49,806 nucleotides of DNA from positions 1 through 49,806 of the forward strand of contig CAZKHU010000006.1 in NCBI GenBank assembly GCA_964552725.1, read 5' to 3'. Shown in pieces: positions 15,998 through 24,404 of the stretch. The notes beneath the pieces are model-generated. The model searched no databases and was not told where the DNA came from. It was given only the letters and a program-made list of their open reading frames with translations. Within the stretch, counting starts at the first letter, position 1; the number at the start of each line of letters is the position of its first letter. The stretch comes from DYTH01 sp964552725 (GTDB lineage Bacteria > Desulfobacterota > Syntrophia > Syntrophales > UBA5619). The translations under genes were made by a program, and so were the position numbers.

Positions 15998-17167
15998 TTA
16001 AGCTACGCTCTCAATACGGGCCATCGCCTCTTCCAGCCGTTTATCCGGCACAGTCAGCGAGATGCGGACAAATCCTTCGCCGTACTGCCCATAGGCGGTG
16101 CCGGAGGCCACGACAACGGCCGCCTTCTCGAACAGGTGGTTGGTGAATTCAAGAGAACTCATCCCTTGCGGGGTCGGAATCCACAGGTAGAAGGTACCCT
16201 TTGGCGGATTGAAGTCTATCCCGATCCTGGCGAGCGTCTGTAAAACCCGTTTGCGTCGGGCAGCGTAGATCTGGAGCATGCGGTCTATGTTTCCGTCTTC
16301 GCTTCGCAGCGCTTGAATCCCCGCGAACTGGATCGGATTGAAGATGCCGGAGTCGGTGTTTTCCTTGACTTTGCTCATCGCGGCAATCAGCTCCCTGTTG
16401 CCGATGGCCATGCCGATCCGCCAGCCGGCCATGTTGTAAGGTTTGGAAAGAGAGTTCAGCTCAACGCCTACATCCTTCGCCCCCGCGGCGGACATGAAGC
16501 TTAGACGCTCCTGATCATCGAAGACGACTTCGCTGTAAGGGTTGTCGTAGCAAACGGCGATGTTGTTTTTCTTCGCGAAGATGACCAGTTTATCAAAAAA
16601 GTCACGGGTCGCGCAGGCCCCTGTCGGGTTATTCGGATAGTTCAAAAACATCCCCCGGGCCTTTTGCAGCACATCTCCGGGTATTTCCTCAAAGACGGGC
16701 AGATATCCATTTTCCGGCCGGATAGGAACACTCCAGGGAATGCCGCCTCCCAGCAGGATGCTCGCCCGGTAAGCCGGGTATCCGGGATCGGTCATCAGCA
16801 CAATGTCCCCGGGGTTTATGCAGGCCATGATAAAATGGTGACAACCCTCCTTGGAACCGATGAGACCAAGTATCTCAGTCGCCGGGTCAAGGCTGACATC
16901 ATATCGCTTCTTGTACCAGGAGGCGACCTCCTGGCGAAAGGCGAACATCCCCTTCTCCTCGTCCGTCGGATAGCGGTGGTTCTCCGGGTCGCGAGCCTGA
17001 AGGCAGAGCTCCGCGATGATCGCCTCTGGGGTCGGCTCGACCGGATCCCCGATCGCGAGGCTGATCACGTCAACGCCGGCCGCCTTGGCGGCGGCGATCT
17101 TTTTCCTCAATTCCATAAACAGATAAGGCGGTATTTTTGTCAAACGCTCGGCAATCTGCACGCTCAT
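15998..17167 (-). CDS. dapL: LL-diaminopimelate aminotransferase
   Basis: 389 aa class I PLP aminotransferase. Seen: ISLAIGDPVEPTP, YPTDEEKGMFAFRQEVASW, GSKEGCHHF, the Asn/Tyr cofactor block NYPNNPTGA and the PLP lysine in NSLSKPYNMAGWRIG. It converts tetrahydrodipicolinate directly to LL-diaminopimelate, by-passing the succinylase or acetylase branches. The specific call rests on similarity to DapL and on the neighbour dapF, which uses its product. The ATG at 17167 overlaps the dapF stop as ATGA, suggesting translational coupling; GGAGGAAGGGG precedes it. Confidence 0.88.
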   Translation of the reverse strand: MSVQIAERLTKIPPYLFMELRKKIAAAKAAGVDVISLAIGDPVEPTPEAIIAELCLQARDPENHRYPTDEEKGMFAFRQEVASWYKKRYDVSLDPATEILGLIGSKEGCHHFIMACINPGDIVLMTDPGYPAYRASILLGGGIPWSVPIRPENGYLPVFEEIPGDVLQKARGMFLNYPNNPTGACATRDFFDKLVIFAKKNNIAVCYDNPYSEVVFDDQERLSFMSAAGAKDVGVELNSLSKPYNMAGWRIGMAIGNRELIAAMSKVKENTDSGIFNPIQFAGIQALRSEDGNIDRMLQIYAARRKRVLQTLARIGIDFNPPKGTFYLWIPTPQGMSSLEFTNHLFEKAAVVVASGTAYGQYGEGFVRISLTVPDKRLEEAMARIESVA

Positions 17168-17991
17168 TCCCCCTTCCTCCATGCTTCATCCCACAGTTTT
17201 CCCTGATATACGACAGTGACCTTGCCCTCTAAATAAACATCCGTAAAGCCGTCGTTTGTCTTTTTAAAGTATATTGTCAGTATTTCGCCGCTCTTGACAT
17301 GGACCGCAACCGGCGACTGGACGAATCCCTTGCGGGCGGCGATCAGGGCCGAGGCTACGGAGCCGGTTCCACAGGCGAGGGTTTCATCCTCGACGCCCCG
17401 CTCATAAGTCCGCACCCGGAGCGTGTGGTCGTCAACAATCAGGACAAAATTGGCGTTGGTCCCGGCTGGCTGGTAATGGGCATGCCGGCGTATTTCCCGT
17501 CCGACATGAAAGACGTCGAACTGATCAATATCTTCTATAAAATGAATCGCATGGGGGACTCCGGTATCCACGCTGTGGATGGCAATCTCGTTTCCTCCCA
17601 CCTTGATCTGGTCATCCATCGCCAGGCTGTGCGGGGCGGTCAGGTGAATCTTGGCGACATCATTTTTTACCTCGGCATCAATGACGCCTGCAATCGTTTC
17701 AAAGGACATCCTCGCTCCGGCGATTCCCTTGAGGAAGGCAAAGCGCGCGGCGCAGCGCCCTCCGTTGCCGCACATCGCCGCTTCCGAACCATCGGCGTTG
17801 AAAAAACGCCAACGGAAATCGACCTTGTCGGAGGGTTCGATTACAATAAGGCCGTCCGCTCCAACGGAAACCTGCCGCGCACAGACGGTTTTTGCAAAGG
17901 AAGCCAGGTCTCCGATCTGAAGATTTCTGTCCATATTGTCGATAAATATGAAATCATTGCCGCTGCCGCTTAGCTTATAAAATTCAATCAT
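17164..17991 (-). CDS. dapF: Diaminopimelate epimerase
   Basis: 275 aa. It converts LL- to meso-diaminopimelate for lysine and peptidoglycan. The two catalytic cysteines are visible in AMCGNGGRCAARFA and ETLACGTGSVASA, and the N-terminus KLSGSGNDFIFID is typical. The length is normal. It lies downstream of the class A penicillin-binding protein, about 48 bp away, and overlaps dapL by 4 bp. The grouping with a peptidoglycan synthase suits supply of meso-DAP to the cell wall. Confidence 0.95.
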   Translation of the reverse strand: MIEFYKLSGSGNDFIFIDNMDRNLQIGDLASFAKTVCARQVSVGADGLIVIEPSDKVDFRWRFFNADGSEAAMCGNGGRCAARFAFLKGIAGARMSFETIAGVIDAEVKNDVAKIHLTAPHSLAMDDQIKVGGNEIAIHSVDTGVPHAIHFIEDIDQFDVFHVGREIRRHAHYQPAGTNANFVLIVDDHTLRVRTYERGVEDETLACGTGSVASALIAARKGFVQSPVAVHVKSGEILTIYFKKTNDGFTDVYLEGKVTVVYQGKLWDEAWRKGE

Positions 17992-18039
17992 CAGAACCTT
18001 TCTGTACGAGCGGTTCGCGAACCGCCCCTACCCAAACGA

Positions 18040-20097
18040 TCAATCCGACTCCTCTTCCGCTCTCGGAATTGCTGTGGGCAGGTTTTCCGGGAGGATCGTC
18101 TCGACGCCATCGGGGGTTGTCCCTTCGAGGAAACACTCATAGATCACATCCTTGCCCGATCCTTGAGCCGGCAAACCGGTTTTTTGCCTGACCTTGACGA
18201 AAACGATTCCCTCCGGGGCGGGAAATTGCTCGGCAGGCGATTCTTCCAGAGCCTTTTGTGCAAAATAGAGCCAGATCGGCGCCGCCGCCCGGCCACCCAC
18301 CTCCTGTCGCCCCATCGATCTTTCCTGATCGAATCCCACCCATGTCCCGGCAACCAGCGACGGGGTGAAGCCGAGGAACCAGGCGTCGCGGGTATCGTCG
18401 GTTGTTCCGGTTTTTCCGGCAACCGGTCTTCCGAGCTTCCTTATCATCTGCGCCGTACCACTTTCAACAACATCCTGCATAACCCATGTCGTCATGAACG
18501 CGATCCGCGGGTCCATCACCTGTTCAGACTTTGGCTGGGTCTCTTCAAAGACATGTCCGGTGCGATCGACGATCTTTTTGATGAAGAAGGGCTGAACCCG
18601 CTGCCCCCCGTTGGCAAGCACCCCGTAAGCCTGGACAAGTTCCTGCAGGGTAACGCCGGCGGTGCCGAGGGCCAGTGAGAGGTTGCGGACCAGGGGCGAG
18701 GTTATTCCCATGTTTTTAGCATAGGCAATCGCATAATCCACCCCTATTTCTTCCAGAATCTTGATCGAGATGATGTTCCGGGAATGGATCAAGCCATTGT
18801 GCAAAGTCGTCGGTCCGAGGAATTTCCGGTCAAAATTTTGCGGCGTCCACACCCCATCCGGCTGTTGGGGATCGGGATAGACGATCGGGGAATCAACGAT
18901 AACCGTGGAGGGCGTCATTCCCTTGTCGAAGGCGGCGGTGTAGATCAGCGGTTTAAAAGCCGAACCCGGCTGGCGCCTGGACTGAGTCGCCCGGTTGAAC
19001 TCGCTGTGTTGGAAATTACGTCCTCCCACCATCGCCAGCACGGCGCCTGTTTTCGGATTCATCGCGTACAGGGAACCCTGAAGCTCCCCTTTTTTGTAGC
19101 CTTCCCGCTCTTCTACTTCACTTACACCGCGCTCAACGGCATCCCGCGCCGCCATCTGCATCTTGATGTCGAGCGTCGTGTAAACCTCCAGACCTTCCTT
19201 GTAAAGGACGTCTCCGCCGTATTTTTCCAGTATGTAGCGGCGGATGTTTTCGATGAAATAGGCGGCGATCTTGTCTTTCGGTTTTATAGAACGCAGGCGC
19301 ACCTTTGTTGCCAGCGCCCGATCCCTTTCTTTCGCGGTTATATATCCGTCCTCCAGCATTCGGTTAAGGACATAGGCCTGCCGCTGGTGTGATTTCTCCG
19401 GGTTTGTGTAAGGAGAATAGGTGTTGGGCGCCTTCGGAAGAGATGCCAGAATCGCGGCTTCGGCGAGCGTCAGTTCTTTTGCGCTTTTTCCGAAATATCC
19501 CTGGGAGGCCGCCTCTATCCCATAGGTTCCATGGCCCAGATAGATGTGGTTCAGATAGAGGGTGATGATCTCCTCTTTGGATAGATATTTTTCGATCTTG
19601 AGGGCAAGCAGCGCTTCCTTGATCTTGCGCGTGTAGTTCTTCTCCGGGGAGAGATACAGGAGTTTTGCCACCTGCTGGGTAATAGTGCTTCCTCCCTGGA
19701 CGATGTGTCCCGCCCTGACATTCTTGAAAAAGGCCCGAAACACGCTCTGCATGTCGAAGCCGTTATGCTGGAAGAAGCGGGAGTCTTCCGCGGCGATGAA
19801 GGCCTGGATGGCTATTTTGGGGATATCCGCATACTTGACGACCTTGCGGTCCTCGAGAAAAAACTCGTCGATCAGTTCATCGTTGTCCGCATAGACCCTT
19901 GTAGTGATGCTGGGCCGGTAATCCTTCAGGGCAGCAATGCTGGGGAGTTCCTGCAGAAGCGCGTAATATACCAGACTGCTTCCCGCGAGGGCGGCGCCGA
20001 CGAAAAACACTATAAAAGCAATAACGGCGACTCCTAAAAATGAACGGCGCGAGGATAATCGCCTTTTCTTTGGAGAGGCGGAATTTCTGGTTGTCAT
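18040..20097 (-). CDS. mrcA: Class A penicillin-binding protein 1A (glycosyltransferase/transpeptidase)
   Basis: 685 aa. A short cytoplasmic basic tail is followed by one membrane helix (about 21-45). The GT51 domain shows AAEDSRFFQHNGFD with the catalytic Glu, and GGSTITQQVAKLL. The transpeptidase domain has the SxxK active site in RQPGSAFKPLIY, a S-R-N block (HSRNIISI) and KTGTTDDTRDAW. It polymerises and cross-links peptidoglycan at the outer face of the inner membrane. Its ATG overlaps the tatC stop (ATGA, 20094-20097), so it is coupled to the tat genes and followed by dapF. Confidence 0.94.
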   Translation of the reverse strand: MTTRNSASPKKRRLSSRRSFLGVAVIAFIVFFVGAALAGSSLVYYALLQELPSIAALKDYRPSITTRVYADNDELIDEFFLEDRKVVKYADIPKIAIQAFIAAEDSRFFQHNGFDMQSVFRAFFKNVRAGHIVQGGSTITQQVAKLLYLSPEKNYTRKIKEALLALKIEKYLSKEEIITLYLNHIYLGHGTYGIEAASQGYFGKSAKELTLAEAAILASLPKAPNTYSPYTNPEKSHQRQAYVLNRMLEDGYITAKERDRALATKVRLRSIKPKDKIAAYFIENIRRYILEKYGGDVLYKEGLEVYTTLDIKMQMAARDAVERGVSEVEEREGYKKGELQGSLYAMNPKTGAVLAMVGGRNFQHSEFNRATQSRRQPGSAFKPLIYTAAFDKGMTPSTVIVDSPIVYPDPQQPDGVWTPQNFDRKFLGPTTLHNGLIHSRNIISIKILEEIGVDYAIAYAKNMGITSPLVRNLSLALGTAGVTLQELVQAYGVLANGGQRVQPFFIKKIVDRTGHVFEETQPKSEQVMDPRIAFMTTWVMQDVVESGTAQMIRKLGRPVAGKTGTTDDTRDAWFLGFTPSLVAGTWVGFDQERSMGRQEVGGRAAAPIWLYFAQKALEESPAEQFPAPEGIVFVKVRQKTGLPAQGSGKDVIYECFLEGTTPDGVETILPENLPTAIPRAEEESD

Positions 20098-20873
20098 GAT
20101 TTTTCTGATTCCTCTTTTTCTACGTCTTCCGGCGCAGTTTTTTTCCTGCCGGCAAATTTTGTCAGAACGATGCTGACCTCGTAGAGAATCATGAGCGGAG
20201 CCGCCATCAGGATCTGGCTAATTGCGTCCGGAGAAGGTGTGAGAATGGCGGCGGCAATGAAAATAATCAATATGGCGTAGCGCCGCTGCTCCGACAGCAT
20301 CCTTGAGTTGACAATCCCTATCTTGGCAAGAAAAAACATGAATACCGGCATCTCGAAACTGAGACCGAAGGCGAGCAGAAATTTAAGCGTCAGACTGAGA
20401 TATTCACGGAAAGAGATCATCGGCTTTAAAAAGTCGGTCGAAAAGCTGACAAAAAAACGAAAGGCCGGCGGCAGCGCGATAAAATAACCGAACAGCACCC
20501 CGCCGGCGAAGAGCAGGGAGGAGAAGAAGACAAACGGGATAACCATCCGTTTTTCCTTTTTGTAGAGTCCGGGGGAGACGAAGCGCCAGATCTCGAACAG
20601 GGTATAGGGCGCCGTCAGCAAAAGGGAGGCGAAAAAGGCGATCTTCATGTGAATGAAAAAAGCCTCCGGAAGGCCCGTGAAGATCATCGAACTTTGCGCA
20701 GGCATAGCCTCCACCAGCGGTTTGGTGATTACCTTGAAGGACCAGTCCTTGAATAGATAGCAGACTCCAAAGCCGATGCCGATAACGATCAGAACCCTTA
20801 TCAGGCGTGTCTTCAGTTCTTCAAGGTGTGAGGTCAGGGGCAGTTTTTCTTCTTCTGAGATTTCCGTTTCCAT
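20094..20873 (-). CDS. tatC: Sec-independent protein translocase TatC
   Basis: 259 aa with six hydrophobic segments. The N-terminal LPLTSHLEELKTRL and the periplasmic loop FVSPGLYKKEKRMVIPF are TatC hallmarks (twin-arginine signal recognition). The charged C-terminal tail is Glu/Lys-rich. It exports folded proteins such as the two Rieske proteins in this window, both of which carry RR motifs. It follows tatB by 41 bp. Confidence 0.95.
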   Translation of the reverse strand: METEISEEEKLPLTSHLEELKTRLIRVLIVIGIGFGVCYLFKDWSFKVITKPLVEAMPAQSSMIFTGLPEAFFIHMKIAFFASLLLTAPYTLFEIWRFVSPGLYKKEKRMVIPFVFFSSLLFAGGVLFGYFIALPPAFRFFVSFSTDFLKPMISFREYLSLTLKFLLAFGLSFEMPVFMFFLAKIGIVNSRMLSEQRRYAILIIFIAAAILTPSPDAISQILMAAPLMILYEVSIVLTKFAGRKKTAPEDVEKEESEKS

Positions 20874-20914
20874 AGATTTATCGGTAAAAATTGTTTAGAA
20901 AGGCCGTCGGAAGG

Positions 20915-21229
20915 CTATACATGAGGTTTGTGTTCGGCGCCGCTGGAGGTATTATTTTGAGCCTCGACCGCTGCATGATCGGAAACGGCGGCTTTTGTCT
21001 CTTCCTTTTCACCATGCAGGATTGAATCCTTGATTGTTTCCATGTCCTTTTTCAGGTCATCAGCTTTCAGCGTTTCCTTGATCGTCTCCGTCGCCCCGTC
21101 GGCCGCCCTGCGGAATTCGGAAAGTCCCTTGCCCAGGGCTTTGGCAATATCAGGCAGCTTCTTGGGGCCGACCACAAGCAGGGCAACTACCGCTATTACC
21201 AGCAACTCCGGCATTCCAATACCAAACAT
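20915..21229 (-). CDS. tatB: Twin-arginine translocase TatA/TatB family subunit
   Basis: 104 aa. The N-terminal MFGIGMPELLVIAVVALLVVGPKKLP is the TatA/B membrane helix with its conserved hinge. An amphipathic helix (DIAKALGKGLSEFRRAADGA) and a charged tail follow. The Glu in the helix (PELL) and the longer amphipathic part favour TatB, but TatA/TatB are hard to separate by eye. ATG 21229 is preferred to the upstream ATG 21253 because the conserved helix begins there. It is the first gene of the tatBC-mrcA-dapF-dapL-ychF-like operon. Confidence 0.85.
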   Translation of the reverse strand: MFGIGMPELLVIAVVALLVVGPKKLPDIAKALGKGLSEFRRAADGATETIKETLKADDLKKDMETIKDSILHGEKEETKAAVSDHAAVEAQNNTSSGAEHKPHV

Positions 21230-21404
21230 GACCACCCCTGTATAGTGAATCAAACATTCAATTCTTTCGGGTTAATGAAGATTCCCGAGCGCATTTTCCT
21301 GTGCGCTTATAAACGCATGAGGAAAATTTTGTCAATAGCTTTTCCGGGGTTGCTGGTTTTTCCGGGTGGACGAGGCTTCCCGGACGGTCATCGCATAAAA
21401 GAGT

Positions 21405-21433
21405 TTGACAGCAGACAGTCTCGCATATTAGTA
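21405..21433 (+). promoter_or_regulatory. Weak candidate promoter for the LpxR-like gene
   Basis: A perfect TTGACA (21405-21410) is followed after 17 bp by TTAGTA (21428-21433), a poor -10 box. It points to the gene at 21555. The rest of the 325-bp gap 21230-21554 shows no gene or hairpin I can support; the tatB promoter must lie within it on the other strand. Confidence 0.25.
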
Positions 21434-21554
21434 GCGATCGGGGTCCCGCCGGGGACGGCGCTGCTCTGAGAAAATAGTCAGGGCGCGATATGAGGCTTGA
21501 TGCCATTTCACTGAACAAGTGCAGAGATGATCTTCCCTTTCAGGAGAATAAAAA

Positions 21555-22652
21555 ATGCCGACACACAACTTGTGGTTTTTTTCCGCGAAAATATTTCGGG
21601 GAGGGAACCGGAAAACTTTTCTGCTGTTCGCTCTGTTGATTACGCTGTTTTTGCTGCCTCAGCAGAGCCGCGCCGGGGAAGAAGCGGGGAAATATGATAC
21701 ATTGACCCTTTGCGTGGAAAACGATCTTTTTTCCCTTGACGATTACGATCGCTACTACACCAGCGGAACGAAAATATCGTGGATTTCCCGGGATGTTTCC
21801 AATTACGGCGACATTGTGAAGGCGCCCTCCTGGATGCAGCGGCTCCTGGAACATTTGCCCTTCGTCAATGATCCCGGAGAGCAACGCTTTGTTTCCGTAT
21901 CCCTGGTGCAGGATATTTATACGCCGGATGACAAATGGAGGAGCGCCCTGATGCCGAACGATCGTCCCTACGCCGGGCTCACCTATCTGGGGATGGGGCT
22001 GCACAGCAAGAACGAAAGTCAAATGGATACGCTGGAGTTTGATATCGGCATTGTCGGGCGTCATTCCTATGCCGAAGACTTTCAGAAGGAAATTCACAGT
22101 CTTATAAACGACGTTGCCCCGAAGGGATGGGCAAACCAGCTCCACGACGAGCCGCTCGTAAACATTTACGGCGAACGCAGATGGAAAGCGCTTAAAAGCG
22201 CAAGTTCTCGAGAAGTTGGCCTTGATTTCATCCCGCATGCGGGCATGGCCGCAGGGAATGCCTATACCGGCATTAATCTGGGCGGCCAGCTACGTTTGGG
22301 CTGGAATATACCGAACAATTTCGGGACCTTTATAACCCGTCCCGGAGCGGACGGCAATGCCCCCGGGGACGACGACCGCAGTTCCGTCCGTTTGTTTCCC
22401 CGGTTCGGCATCCACCTCTTTTTGGCAGTTGACGGCAAGTTTGTGGCCCGCAACATCGCCCTTGACGGAAACACCTTCCGGGACAGCCACAGCATCGACA
22501 AAAAGCCGTTTGTCGCCGATCTTGCCGGCGGCATCGGCATGAACATTCGTCGCTTCAAGATTGCCTATTCGTACGTCTACCGGACCAAGGAGTTTGACGC
22601 CCAGAAAAAGGAACAGCAGTTCGGGTCAATCTCCCTGTCCTTCGCATTCTAA
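21555..22652 (+). CDS. LpxR-like lipid A deacylase family outer membrane protein
   Basis: 365 aa. A basic N-terminus and hydrophobic stretch (about 20-36) end in QSRAGEEAG, a plausible signal peptidase site. The mature part starts TLTLCVENDLFSLDDYDRYYTSGTKISW, the END...D-x-YTxG block that defines the LpxR/DUF2219 family, and has NDRPYAGLTYLGMGLHS as second signature. It ends in an aromatic residue (LSFAF), as outer membrane barrels do. LpxR removes the 3'-acyloxyacyl chains of lipid A; activity here is inferred. AGGAGA precedes the ATG. Confidence 0.88.
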   Translation: MPTHNLWFFSAKIFRGGNRKTFLLFALLITLFLLPQQSRAGEEAGKYDTLTLCVENDLFSLDDYDRYYTSGTKISWISRDVSNYGDIVKAPSWMQRLLEHLPFVNDPGEQRFVSVSLVQDIYTPDDKWRSALMPNDRPYAGLTYLGMGLHSKNESQMDTLEFDIGIVGRHSYAEDFQKEIHSLINDVAPKGWANQLHDEPLVNIYGERRWKALKSASSREVGLDFIPHAGMAAGNAYTGINLGGQLRLGWNIPNNFGTFITRPGADGNAPGDDDRSSVRLFPRFGIHLFLAVDGKFVARNIALDGNTFRDSHSIDKKPFVADLAGGIGMNIRRFKIAYSYVYRTKEFDAQKKEQQFGSISLSFAF

Positions 22653-22704
22653 CCCCCGCATCCGCTCCGGCGCCGCGAAACCCCGACCGGCAGACAGGAC
22701 CCAG

Positions 22705-23766
22705 ATGGCAAAAAATACCGGAATTGTCAAAAATGCCAAATATGTGCGACACGGCGGCGTCGTCAGCTGGCCGGAATCTCCCGAACGGCTGACGGCGATA
22801 TACGAGATGCTCGAAAATCCCGATATGTCATGGAAATTCAGCGACATCGAGGCGAGATACGCCCTGCAAAACGAATTGGAGCGGGTGCATCTCCCCGCGT
22901 ATATCGCTGCTATTGCTGCTACGGCGGGAAAGACCCTGACAATGCTCGATCCCGACACCGCCGCAACTTCCGAAACGTTCGATGCGGCGAGGCTGGCCGC
23001 AGGCGGGGTTATTGCCGCCATTGACAGCGTTGTTTCCGGGAGGACGGACAACGCCTTTACCCTGGTAAGGCCTCCCGGCCATCATGCGCAGGAAAGTGAA
23101 GCGGCTGGTTTTTGCATCTTTAACAACGTAGCCATCGGGGCCAGACATGCTCTGGCCCGGCTGGGGATGAAGCGCGTCTTGATCGTGGACTGGGATCTGC
23201 ATCATGGCAATGGCACTCAGAATGCGTTTTATGAAGATAAACAGGTGTTGTATTTTTCGACGCATCAGTCCCCTGCCTACCCTTGGACGGGCGGAGCGGA
23301 GGAAACCGGGAAGGGCGCCGGCGCCGGCTATACGATCAATGTTCCTCTGCGCCCCGGTGCGGGTGATGCCATGTACACACGCGTCTTTCAAGATATTCTT
23401 CTGCCTGTGGCTTATGAATTCCGCCCGGAGATTATCCTGATTTCGGCAGGGTTCGACCCCTATGAAGGCGATCCGCTCGGGGAGATGATGGTAACGCCCG
23501 CGGGATTTGCCTGCCTTGCCCGCCTGCTTCTCGATCTTGCGGAGGAGGTTTGCGGCGGCCGCATTGTCGCGGCGCTTGAAGGCGGGTATAATGTTCAGGG
23601 TTTGGTAAAATGCGTCCGCGCGGTTTTGCTGGAGTTTCTCGGAGAAACCCGGGCCACGCAGGAAGCGGTGATGCGTCTTGCGGACGAGGCCGATTTGGAG
23701 AGCGATCCGGCAATAGGAAACGTGCGGAAGCTGCAAGCGGCATATTGGCCGATTTTGAATGAGTAG
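22705..23766 (+). CDS. Histone deacetylase family amidohydrolase (acetylpolyamine/acetoin-utilisation type)
   Basis: 353 aa zinc hydrolase. Seen: HPESPERL-like SWPESPERL, RPPGHHAQ (His pair, residues 126-127), IVDWDLHHGNGTQNAF with Zn ligands D164 and H166, and GFDPYEGDPLG with the third ligand Asp. These enzymes remove acetyl groups from small amines or other acyl-amides in bacteria; the substrate is unknown. ATG 22705 is used; the same frame is open further upstream, but only over the end of the preceding gene. The ribosome site is weak (CAGGA). It follows the LpxR-like gene by 52 bp. Confidence 0.9.
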   Translation: MAKNTGIVKNAKYVRHGGVVSWPESPERLTAIYEMLENPDMSWKFSDIEARYALQNELERVHLPAYIAAIAATAGKTLTMLDPDTAATSETFDAARLAAGGVIAAIDSVVSGRTDNAFTLVRPPGHHAQESEAAGFCIFNNVAIGARHALARLGMKRVLIVDWDLHHGNGTQNAFYEDKQVLYFSTHQSPAYPWTGGAEETGKGAGAGYTINVPLRPGAGDAMYTRVFQDILLPVAYEFRPEIILISAGFDPYEGDPLGEMMVTPAGFACLARLLLDLAEEVCGGRIVAALEGGYNVQGLVKCVRAVLLEFLGETRATQEAVMRLADEADLESDPAIGNVRKLQAAYWPILNE

Positions 23767-23949
23767 CGTCCTCATGTCTTATTCAGGAAATTCGTGTTGC
23801 CATAAAGCAATAGCAGGAGGTCAGGAAGCCTTCGGCAGCGACGCCGAAATCGCTTGCTCAGTTTGTCCAATCGCCAACAAATTTGCTTGACAAAACATCG
23901 ATTGAAAGGCATACGGTCAGCAGATTAGCGATTTGAGGGGGTTAAGTAT

Positions 23950-24267
23950 TTGATAACATTTTCCGAAGCGGAATTGAGGGTTAAGGTTGTTAAGGCTATG
24001 GGCCATACTGTGCGAATGATGGTCATCGGATTCATCCTGGATGGCGAACGCTCCTTTTCCGAAATATTTGAATTATTCAATTTGGATAAATCCACTATTT
24101 CCAAACATCTGCTTGTTCTGAAAGAATCAGGCATCATCTCTTCACGGAAAGTCGGCAGGGAAGTGATCTACAGGCTCGAAGAGGCGTGTGTGGCGAATTT
24201 CTTTTCGTGTGCGACGGCTGTTGTTCAAAACAAGGTGGAGAAGCAATTGCAGGGGCTGGCGAGATAA
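23950..24267 (+). CDS. ArsR-family winged-helix regulator
   Basis: 105 aa. The recognition helix region reads LDKSTISKHLLVLKESGIISSRKVGREVIYRL, the standard ArsR wHTH, preceded by VKAMGHTVRMMVIGFI (typical 'KALGHPTRLRIL' start). Two cysteines lie near the C-terminus (EACVANFFSCA), possible ligands for a metalloid or thiol switch. The start is TTG at 23950 behind GAGGGGG. It is 137 bp upstream of and codirectional with the Ext cluster, so it is the best candidate for its local regulator. A TTGACA at 23887-23892 lies upstream without a good -10 box. Confidence 0.85.
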   Translation: MITFSEAELRVKVVKAMGHTVRMMVIGFILDGERSFSEIFELFNLDKSTISKHLLVLKESGIISSRKVGREVIYRLEEACVANFFSCATAVVQNKVEKQLQGLAR

Positions 24268-24404
24268 TTTTTTTACGTTATGTTGGTAAATTTGCCAATC
24301 AACCTTTTGTTTGCGGTCAGGCGTCTATAGAACTTAAAAGACAGTTCAAGAGAAGAAGGGGGGTGAAGAAGGGCTCTTTGTAACGTCAGGAGGAAAATCC
24401 ATCA

